From an uncultured Eubacteriales bacterium (GTDB taxonomy: Bacteria > Bacillota > Clostridia > Oscillospirales > Acutalibacteraceae), in contig CAKSOB010000032.1 of assembly GCA_934476545.1 (NCBI GenBank), forward strand, positions 1-14,344: 14,344 bases of DNA. The letters are read 5' to 3'. The notes beneath the pieces are model-generated. The model worked only from the letters and a program-made list of their open reading frames with translations. It made no database searches and was not told the origin of the DNA. Below are positions 7,440 to 13,123 of this stretch, piece after piece. How positions within the stretch are numbered: the first letter of the stretch is position 1; the number at the start of each line of letters is the position of its first letter. Made by a program: the position numbers and the translations under genes.

Positions 7440-7877
7440 CTATTGATATTGCTCGGCAGCCGCTACCGCCAACCGGTCGCAGCGTTCATTCTCCGGATGT
7501 CCGGCGTGACCCTTTACCCAAATCAGTTCTGCGTCGTGGCGCTGTAACTCGTTTAGCAGGGTGTCCCATAGGTCGGGGTTCAGGGCAGGGGATTTGTCGC
7601 TTTTTTTCCAACCACGTTTTTTCCAGCCTTCTGCCCAACCTTTGTTGATGCCGTTGCAAACATACTGGGAATCGCTGTAAATTTTAATGCGGCAAGGCTC
7701 TTTTAGGGCTTGCAGCGCAGAGATAACCGCCGTCAACTCCATGCGGTTATTGGTGGTGTCTGCCTCGCCGCCGCTCAACTCCTTTTCGTTGCCTTTGTAG
7801 CGGAGAATCGCCCCCCAGCCGCCGGGTCCCGGGTTGCCTTGGCAAGCGCCGTCGGTGAAAATTTCAACTTCTTTCAT
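7440..7877 (-). CDS. rnhA: Ribonuclease HI
   Basis: 145-residue metal-dependent endonuclease that cuts the RNA strand of RNA:DNA hybrids, clearing R-loops and primer remnants in the cytoplasm. All catalytic residues are visible: D9 in FTDGACQGNPGPGG, E47 in NNRMEL, D69 in IYSDSQYV, H124 in VKGHAGH and D134 in ERCDRLA. The Trp/Lys-rich basic protrusion (WAEGWKKRGWKK, about 81-92) that helps hold the hybrid is present, as in the E. coli enzyme. The length is standard. AGGAGG (minus strand, 7883-7888) marks the start. It lies upstream of the iscS promoter in the same direction. I see T-rich sequence after it but no convincing hairpin, so some read-through into the Fe-S operon is possible. Confidence 0.98.
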   Translation of the reverse strand: MKEVEIFTDGACQGNPGPGGWGAILRYKGNEKELSGGEADTTNNRMELTAVISALQALKEPCRIKIYSDSQYVCNGINKGWAEGWKKRGWKKSDKSPALNPDLWDTLLNELQRHDAELIWVKGHAGHPENERCDRLAVAAAEQYQ

Positions 7878-7914
7878 AATAGCCTCCTTTTCAACGGATT
7901 TTTTGCTAACATAT

Positions 7915-7943
7915 AGTATACCATAAATTTGATTTCAGTACAA
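7915..7943 (-). promoter_or_regulatory. Likely rnhA promoter, extended -10 type
   Basis: Read on the minus strand: TTGTAC (7943-7938), 17-base spacer, TATACT (7920-7915), with TGG immediately before the -10 box. The -35 match is poor but the extended -10 compensates. The start would be near 7908, a 30-base leader. Confidence 0.5.
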
Positions 7944-8043
7944 AGCGAAAGCAAAAGACTACAAAGAAAATAGGAATTTCCCGAAAGGTCGCTGGGGAAG
8001 GCGGTAGTTTTTTATAAGAATTTGTCGGAAAAGCAGTTTGCAC

Positions 8044-8073
8044 TTGACAACTCCATGGCAATGACGGTAAAAT
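8044..8073 (+). promoter_or_regulatory. Near-consensus promoter in the rnhA-RNase J divergent region
   Basis: TTGACA (8044-8049, perfect), 18-base spacer, TAAAAT (8068-8073, five of six). It is among the best promoters in the window, yet it lies about 260 bases before the RNase J start, with a terminator-like hairpin in between. The 458-base gap (7878-8335) holds no gene I can support; 7944-8043 shows only A-rich sequence and a weak TTCCC / GGGAA pair (7978-7982 / 7995-7999). Confidence 0.6.
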
Positions 8074-8095
8074 GGAGGAGATGTTTAGTGTTCGG

Positions 8096-8132
8096 AAAAA
8101 GACGGTATCTTGTTACCGTCGGGTTATTTTTT
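8096..8132. terminator. Terminator-like hairpin between the two RNase J upstream promoters
   Basis: GACGGTA (8101-8107) / TACCGTC (8114-8120), 7 bp with a 6-base loop. On the plus strand it is followed by GGGTTATTTTTT, a U run offset by six bases. On the minus strand it is followed at once by TTTTT. It could therefore attenuate the transcript starting near 8080, giving an RNA of about 50 bases, or stop antisense transcription heading to rnhA. Confidence 0.5.
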
Positions 8133-8208
8133 GGGAAACACGCTGCCCTTTGTACGGAAATCGAAGGGAAGCAATGTGTGCCCAAATCGGTTTTGATATT
8201 CTTAACGA

Positions 8209-8237
8209 TTGATTCAAACAATATTACACGATAAAAC
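8209..8237 (+). promoter_or_regulatory. Possible proximal promoter of RNase J
   Basis: TTGATT (8209-8214), 17-base spacer, TAAAAC (8232-8237); each hexamer matches four of six. Its predicted start, about 8244, coincides with the first base pairs of the structured leader, which supports it indirectly. Confidence 0.35.
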
Positions 8238-8244
8238 AAAATAC

Positions 8245-8328
8245 GGCGTAGCGACAGCTCCCAATACAAGGTTCCGAAAGGAATTTTGCCGGGGGTTTTC
8301 CGTTGCTGTGCTGCGCTTAAAACGGAGG
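8245..8328 (+). promoter_or_regulatory. Structured leader of RNase J mRNA with alternative helix covering the ribosome binding site
   Basis: Three elements are visible. P1: 8245-8258 pairs with 8305-8317 (core GCGTAGC-G-ACAGC with GCTGTGCTGCGC), 13 pairs including two G-U, and one bulged G at 8253. P3: CAAGGTTCC (8267-8275) / GGAATTTTG (8280-8288), nine pairs closed by a GAAA tetraloop, with two G-U. CCC (8260-8262) can also pair with the G run at 8291-8295. Alternative helix: 8297-8304 (TTTCCGTT) pairs with AACGGAGG (8321-8328), which is the Shine-Dalgarno itself. With only four bases between P1 and the Shine-Dalgarno, full P1 and this helix are probably mutually exclusive, the layout of a translational switch. 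Pairing is seen directly; the regulatory role is inference. Confidence 0.55.
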
Positions 8329-8335
8329 TACTTTT

Positions 8336-10423
8336 GTGACTGAAAAACTGAATGATATGAACAAAAAAGAACAGGCAACGCAAGGCGAAGCTGCTCCTGC
8401 GGCGGCACCGGAGGCAGAGCGTTCCGAGCGCCCACAAAAGCGTTCTCGCCGCCCTTACGGACAGAGAGGTACAAAGGCCGCAGAGGGTGCGGAGAAAAAG
8501 GCGGAATCCGGCGAAAAGACCGGAGAAAAACAGCCGACTGCAGCCAATAAAAAGGCATCGAAAAAACCGGCGCAGCCAAAAGAAAAACGACTGAAAACGG
8601 CGCTGGAAGTCATCGAGATGTCCAAGCCGAAGAGCATTCGCAGAAAGCCTTCCAGCAAATCCACTCTGCAGCGGCAGAAGCCGGCACAAAACATCCTGGA
8701 AGATAAAGCGGCAATCCATAATATTAAGAACGGATTCGGTCGGTTTGGTAAGAGCGAGAAAGATAAGCCTTCCATTAAAGTATACTTTTTGGGTGGTTTG
8801 AACGAAATCGGTAAAAACTTCACCCTCTTTGAGTGTGAGGATGACATGATTATCGTGGACTGCGGTATGGCATTCCCGGACGGCGATATGCCCGGCGTAG
8901 ACGTTGTGATTCCGGACTTTACTTTTGTAGAGCGGAATGCACAGAAGATTCGTGGCTTGGTGGTTACCCACGGTCACGAGGACCACATCGGCGCGGTTCC
9001 TTATTTATTGAAAAAGCTGAAGCTTCCCATTTACAGCACCTCGCTGACATTGGGTCTGATTGACGGCAAGCTGAAGGAACACGGCTTGCAGGGGAAGGTA
9101 CACCTGAACGTGGTGAACCCGGGACAAACCGTAAAGCTGGGCTGCATGGGCGTAGAGCTGATTCATGTAAACCACTCCATCTCTGATGCGGTTGCTGTGG
9201 CAATTCACTCTCCGGCAGGTACCGTGGTGCATACCGGTGACTTTAAGATTGACTGCACTCCCTTGAAGGAAGAAGTCATCGACTTGGGTCGTTTTGCAGA
9301 GTTGGGTCAGGAGGGTGTGTTGGCGCTGCTGGCAGATTCCACCAATGCAGATCGTCCGGGGTATACTCCAACCGAGCGAAAAATCAGCGGTTCCTTTGAA
9401 CAAATTTTTGCAGAAAATGCAGACAAGCGACTGATTATTGCAACCTTTGCATCCAACATCAGCCGTGTACAGCAAATCATTGACTGCGCCGTAAAGCACG
9501 ACCGAAAGGTAGCGCTGTCCGGCAGAAGTATGCTGAACGTGATGGGCATTGCCTCCGAGTTGGGCTATTTGAATGTGCCGGACGGTGTGCTGATTGACAT
9601 TGATTTGCTCAATAAATATCCAAAAGAAAAAGTGGCTTTGATTACCACCGGCAGCCAGGGCGAGCCCATGTCGGCTCTGTCCAGAATGGCATTTGCCGAC
9701 CACCGAAAGGTAGAAGTAGGACCGGGGGACTGCATCGTGATTTCTGCCCGTCCGATTCCGGGCAACGAAAAGACCGTCGGCACCGTCATCAATGAGCTGT
9801 TGAAGCGTGGCTGCACCGTTGTCAATGACTCCGACCGTCAGATTCACGTTTCCGGTCACGCAAGCCAAGAAGAATTGAAAATCATGCAGTCCATCGTTCG
9901 TCCGAAGTATTTCATTCCGGTACACGGTGAGCAGCTTCACCTGCGCAAGCACGCAGAGCTGGCAACCAGCATGGGCATGGACAGATCCCGCATCTTCATC
10001 GGCAACAACGGTGACTGCGTTGAGTTGAACGAGCGCTATATGCGCCAGCAGCCGTCTGTACCGGCAGGACGTATCCTGGTGGACGGTCTTGGTGTTGGCG
10101 ACGTGGGCAGCATTGTTCTGCGGGACAGAAAGCACCTGTCCGAGGACGGCTTGATCGTTGTGGTCTGCACCCTGAGCCAAGGGGACGGCGCAGTGGTTGC
10201 CGGTCCGGATATTGTTTCCCGTGGCTTTGTGTATGTGCGGGAATCCGAATCCCTTATGGTGGATGCACGCCGTTTGGTAACACGCATTCTGGAGGGCTTT
10301 GCCGAGAATAATATCCATGACTGGGGTACCATGAAAACAAAGATCAAGGACGATTTGTCCAAGCTGATGTATGAGCGTACCAGAAGAAGCCCTATGATTC
10401 TGCCAATTCTCATGGAGGTTTAA
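8336..10423 (+). CDS. rnj: Ribonuclease J (5'-3' exo/endoribonuclease) with long basic N-terminal extension
   Basis: 695-residue metallo-beta-lactamase/beta-CASP RNase that degrades mRNA from 5'-monophosphate ends and matures rRNA. The core starts near residue 146 (IKVYFLGGLNEIGKN). Zinc motif HGHEDH is at 212-217, with later metal or active-site positions in HVNH (277-280), HTGDFKID (299-306), SGHAS (506-510) and PVHGE (528-532). The C-terminal domain ends RRSPMILPILMEV, as in complete family members, so the end is intact. Typical enzymes have about 555 residues; the extra 145 N-terminal residues are Lys/Ala/Glu/Pro-rich with SRRPYGQRG, probably disordered and RNA- or partner-binding. Start is GTG at 8336, supported by CGGAGG (8323-8328) seven bases before; the next in-frame ATG (MNKKEQ) lacks such a site. 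Likely co-transcribed with gdpP, 107 bases downstream. Confidence 0.96.
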   Translation: MTEKLNDMNKKEQATQGEAAPAAAPEAERSERPQKRSRRPYGQRGTKAAEGAEKKAESGEKTGEKQPTAANKKASKKPAQPKEKRLKTALEVIEMSKPKSIRRKPSSKSTLQRQKPAQNILEDKAAIHNIKNGFGRFGKSEKDKPSIKVYFLGGLNEIGKNFTLFECEDDMIIVDCGMAFPDGDMPGVDVVIPDFTFVERNAQKIRGLVVTHGHEDHIGAVPYLLKKLKLPIYSTSLTLGLIDGKLKEHGLQGKVHLNVVNPGQTVKLGCMGVELIHVNHSISDAVAVAIHSPAGTVVHTGDFKIDCTPLKEEVIDLGRFAELGQEGVLALLADSTNADRPGYTPTERKISGSFEQIFAENADKRLIIATFASNISRVQQIIDCAVKHDRKVALSGRSMLNVMGIASELGYLNVPDGVLIDIDLLNKYPKEKVALITTGSQGEPMSALSRMAFADHRKVEVGPGDCIVISARPIPGNEKTVGTVINELLKRGCTVVNDSDRQIHVSGHASQEELKIMQSIVRPKYFIPVHGEQLHLRKHAELATSMGMDRSRIFIGNNGDCVELNERYMRQQPSVPAGRILVDGLGVGDVGSIVLRDRKHLSEDGLIVVVCTLSQGDGAVVAGPDIVSRGFVYVRESESLMVDARRLVTRILEGFAENNIHDWGTMKTKIKDDLSKLMYERTRRSPMILPILMEV

Positions 10424-10482
10424 GGAAACCTGTGTCTATCTCATTTTGAGAGATTGCCGGACAGGTAATTTCTCACCGGAAC

Positions 10483-10508
10483 CGACGGAATACGGCGTTG
10501 CTCCGTCG
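10483..10508 (+). promoter_or_regulatory. Hairpin just before the gdpP ribosome binding site
   Basis: CGACGGA (10483-10489) / TCCGTCG (10502-10508), perfect 7 bp with a 12-base loop, ending eight bases before AAGGGG (10517-10522). No T run follows, so it is not a terminator. Nearby pairs CCTGT (10429-10433) / ACAGG (10461-10465) and TCTCA (10439-10443) / TGAGA (10447-10451) make most of the 107-base rnj-gdpP spacer foldable. It may be a processing or stability element in a joint transcript. Confidence 0.4.
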
Positions 10509-10530
10509 AATCCTTGAAGGGGTTATCATT

Positions 10531-12507
10531 ATGAAAAGAAGTGTATGGACCGTTACACCGTTTTTATATGTGATTACCGGTGTAGTGGCGTTGATGGCGG
10601 CTGCCAGTTGGTTCTGGGACCCGATCATCTTTGCGGTGGAGGGCTCTGTGGCGTTGCTGATGATTGCCGCCACGGTGATTTCTACCATTTGGTTTCATTC
10701 CCATGTGCGGTCTGCCGTTGTGGGCGTAAAGCGACTGTTGGACGGTGAAACCATGCAAACCATGGGGCGGCTGGCGATTCCGGTTGTGGTGACCGGCGAT
10801 CAGGAGGACATTGTTTGGATGAACGATGCCTTCCAAGAGATTGCCGGAGAAACCCAGTATTTGGGGCGCAGCATTACCTCGGTGTTGGGGGAGGCTTCTT
10901 TAGAGAAGGCCTTGAGCGGCACCGTGGAGATTACCATGGGAGAGCGGTTGTTTTGCGTCAGCGGATGCAACACCACCAGCGGCGTGATGCTGTATTTCAT
11001 TGAAAATACGGAATATCGTGCCTTGCAAAAAGAATTTGAAAACGCCCGTCCCGTTGTTTGTTGGGTTGCCTTCGATAACAAAGAAGAGCTGTCCCGTGAC
11101 ACAAACGGCGGCGAGGATACCCGAATCTTGGGGCAGGTAGAATCCACCCTCAACGATTGGGCATACAGCATGGGCGGTATTTATAAGAAAATCAGCGGCG
11201 GTACCCGCTATCTGATTTTGATTGATGAACAGCATTTGGAAAAGGAAAAGGAAAAGCAGTTCCCGATTCTCGATAAAATCCGTCAGGTGAAAACCTCCGG
11301 AAACCGCAGCGCAACGCTCTCTATGGGCATTGGACGCAGTGCGGAGAATTTTGCCGAGGGCGAAAAGTGGGCAAGACAGTCCTTGGAAATGGCGTTGGGA
11401 CGTGGTGGCGACCAAGTTGCCATCAAGCAGGAAAGCGACAGCTACGAGTTCTACGGCGGCTTGTCCAAGGGCATGGAAAAGCGGGATAAGTCCAGAACGA
11501 GAGTTATTGCCGCAGCTATCTCCGACCAAATGAAGGACAGCGACATTGTGTTGGTGATGGGACACCGGTACTCCGACTTGGACTCCGTAGGGTCCTCCGT
11601 GGGTATGTGGAGCGCCGCCCGCCGTGGCATGAACAAGCCTGCCTATGTGGTGGTGGATAAGAGCCAAAGCTTGGCGCACTCCCTGATTGAAACAGTGGAG
11701 AACAACATCGGCGAGGGTGACCGTCCTGTCTTTATCACACCGGAGCAGGCGTTGGAAATCATGACGCCACGCTCCCTGTTGATTATCACCGACACCCACT
11801 CCGAGGACTATGTGGAGAGCCAAAAGGTGTTGGAGAAGGCTGCCCGTGTCATCGTAGTAGACCACCACAGACTGGTGGTGCGCCACATCAAGAATGCAGT
11901 TATCTTCTTCCATGAACCGTACGCCAGTTCCGCTTCGGAAATGGTGGCGGAGTTGGTGCAGTTTATCGGCAAAAACTTCCTCTCTCAAGTGGAGGCGGAA
12001 GCCCTCTTGGCAGGCATTATGTTGGATACCAAAGGCTTTGTCATTCGCTGCGGCGTGCGTACCTTTGAAGCGGCTGCCTATCTGCGCCGCAGAGGTGCCG
12101 ACACCGTGGATGCCAAGCGGCTGTTCTCCGGCAGCATTGAAAACTACAAGGCGAAATTCCAGTTGGTTTCCAATGCGGAAGTTTACGGTAACTGCGCCAT
12201 TGCCTGCACCGATAATTCCAATATTCCGAATCTGCGCATCGTGGCATCCCAAGCGGCGGATGAGCTGTTGTCTATCCAAAGCGTTACGGCATCCTTTGTG
12301 CTGTATCCGTCTAACGGAGAGGTTTCCGTTTCCGCTCGCTCTTTGGGGGATGTAAACGTGCAGATTCTCATGGAAGCCTTGGGCGGCGGCGGCCACCTGA
12401 CCATGTCCGGCGCACAAATTCCAGGCGTTACCATGGAGGAGGCAAAGGAACGGCTGCTGAAGGTGCTGGAAACCACGCTGCCGAAGGCAACCAAGTTTCA
12501 AAGTTGA
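10531..12507 (+). CDS. gdpP: Cyclic-di-AMP phosphodiesterase GdpP (DHH/DHHA1)
   Basis: 658-residue membrane phosphodiesterase that hydrolyses c-di-AMP to pApA, so controlling potassium and osmolyte balance and wall stress. Domain order matches B. subtilis GdpP (YybT): two N-terminal membrane helices (about 10-28 and 32-55), a PAS-like sensor domain (about 78-165), a degenerate GGDEF domain (about 170-300) lacking an intact GGDEF motif, a DHH domain with GHRYSDLDS (344-352), DTHSED (421-426) and DHH (444-446), and a DHHA1 domain with GGGGH (618-622). The metal ligands H345, D349, D351, D421, H445 are all present, so it should be active. The ATG at 10531 follows AAGGGG (10517-10522); an earlier in-frame start at 10498 falls inside the leader hairpin. 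It sits before rplI and dnaB, the classic Firmicute order. Confidence 0.97.
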   Translation: MKRSVWTVTPFLYVITGVVALMAAASWFWDPIIFAVEGSVALLMIAATVISTIWFHSHVRSAVVGVKRLLDGETMQTMGRLAIPVVVTGDQEDIVWMNDAFQEIAGETQYLGRSITSVLGEASLEKALSGTVEITMGERLFCVSGCNTTSGVMLYFIENTEYRALQKEFENARPVVCWVAFDNKEELSRDTNGGEDTRILGQVESTLNDWAYSMGGIYKKISGGTRYLILIDEQHLEKEKEKQFPILDKIRQVKTSGNRSATLSMGIGRSAENFAEGEKWARQSLEMALGRGGDQVAIKQESDSYEFYGGLSKGMEKRDKSRTRVIAAAISDQMKDSDIVLVMGHRYSDLDSVGSSVGMWSAARRGMNKPAYVVVDKSQSLAHSLIETVENNIGEGDRPVFITPEQALEIMTPRSLLIITDTHSEDYVESQKVLEKAARVIVVDHHRLVVRHIKNAVIFFHEPYASSASEMVAELVQFIGKNFLSQVEAEALLAGIMLDTKGFVIRCGVRTFEAAAYLRRRGADTVDAKRLFSGSIENYKAKFQLVSNAEVYGNCAIACTDNSNIPNLRIVASQAADELLSIQSVTASFVLYPSNGEVSVSARSLGDVNVQILMEALGGGGHLTMSGAQIPGVTMEEAKERLLKVLETTLPKATKFQS

Positions 12508-12515
12508 TTTTTGCA

Positions 12516-12545
12516 GGTAGGCGGAAAAACACTTGCACACCTACC
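12516..12545. promoter_or_regulatory. Inverted repeat enclosing the -35 box of rplI
   Basis: GGTAGG (12516-12521) and CCTACC (12540-12545) are perfect 6-bp arms 18 bases apart, with the -35 hexamer of the rplI promoter between them. It may be an operator, or the remnant of a weak gdpP terminator; no T run follows it. The arms are short, so chance is possible. Confidence 0.3.
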
Positions 12546-12561
12546 GATAATTTGTTACAAT
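12533..12561 (+). promoter_or_regulatory. Likely rplI-dnaB promoter, extended -10 type
   Basis: TTGCAC (12533-12538), 17-base spacer, TACAAT (12556-12561), with TG at 12553-12554. It lies in the 93-base gap after gdpP. The start would be near 12568. Confidence 0.5.
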
Positions 12562-12600
12562 ACAAACTAGATACCTATGATTTTATGAGGAGGGGTTTTC

Positions 12601-13050
12601 ATGAAGGTTATTTTGTTGGCTGACGTAAAAGGCAGCGGTAAAAAAGGCGAATTGGTAAATGTTTCCGACGGCTACGCACGGAACTTCCTGTTCCCAAAGC
12701 AGCTTGCCAAGGAAGCAAACGCACAGGCAATGAACGAGCTGAAAAATGCCGAGGCTGCCAAAGCGTTTAAGATTCAGACCGAAACAGAAGCTGCCAAAAA
12801 GGCGGCAGAGCGCCTGAAGGATCAGAGCGTACAAATCTATGCCAAGGCAGGCAAAGAGGGTCGTCTGTTCGGCTCTGTAACTGCCAAGGAAGTGGCAGAG
12901 GAGATTAAAAAGCAGTACAATGTGATTGTGGACAAGCGGAAGATCTCTCTGGATAGTGAGATCAAGCAGTTTGGTACCTTCCATTGTGAGGTGAAGCTGT
13001 ACACCGGCGTTTCCACCAAAATGAAGGTGGTTGTATCCGAGCAGCAATAA
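12601..13050 (+). CDS. rplI: 50S ribosomal protein L9
   Basis: 149-residue large-subunit protein that binds 23S rRNA near the L1 stalk and helps keep the reading frame. The N-terminal RNA-binding domain has the family signature GKKGELVNVSDGYARNFLFP (residues 13-32). A long charged connecting helix follows at about 41-75, and then the C-terminal domain, starting around SVQIYAKAGKEGRLFGSVT and ending near VKLYTGVSTKMKVVV. The length is standard. The start is supported by GAGGAGG just upstream (12587-12593). Its place between gdpP and dnaB is the normal Firmicute arrangement. An intrinsic terminator right after it separates it partly from dnaB. Confidence 0.99.
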   Translation: MKVILLADVKGSGKKGELVNVSDGYARNFLFPKQLAKEANAQAMNELKNAEAAKAFKIQTETEAAKKAAERLKDQSVQIYAKAGKEGRLFGSVTAKEVAEEIKKQYNVIVDKRKISLDSEIKQFGTFHCEVKLYTGVSTKMKVVVSEQQ

Positions 13051-13058
13051 CCATTGCG

Positions 13059-13088
13059 AAACCTGACGGCACCGCTGTCAGGTTTTTT
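13059..13088 (+). terminator. Intrinsic terminator between rplI and dnaB
   Basis: AAACCTGACGGC (13059-13070) pairs with GCTGTCAGGTTT (13074-13085) with one G-T wobble and a 3-base loop; the T run is 13083-13088. It begins nine bases after the rplI stop. Only 35 bases separate it from dnaB, with no clear promoter, so dnaB probably relies on read-through. Confidence 0.9.
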
Positions 13089-13123
13089 CCATACCGTTGC
13101 AAAAGACAGAAAGAAGGAGTGCT

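Noticed and set aside
8088..8234. 48-codon frame starting GTG with GGAGGAG seven bases upstream, between rnhA and RNase J
   Set aside because: The ribosome site (8074-8080) lies right after the -10 box, so it would be outside the transcript from that promoter. The frame also crosses the terminator-like hairpin, and the peptide has no recognisable feature.
9005..10318. Long open frame opposite RNase J (minus strand)
   Set aside because: Antisense shadow of a conserved gene; no ribosome site and no family resemblance.
10900..12540. 546-codon open frame opposite gdpP (minus strand)
   Set aside because: Antisense shadow; gdpP on the plus strand has every catalytic motif in order, and the antisense product resembles nothing.
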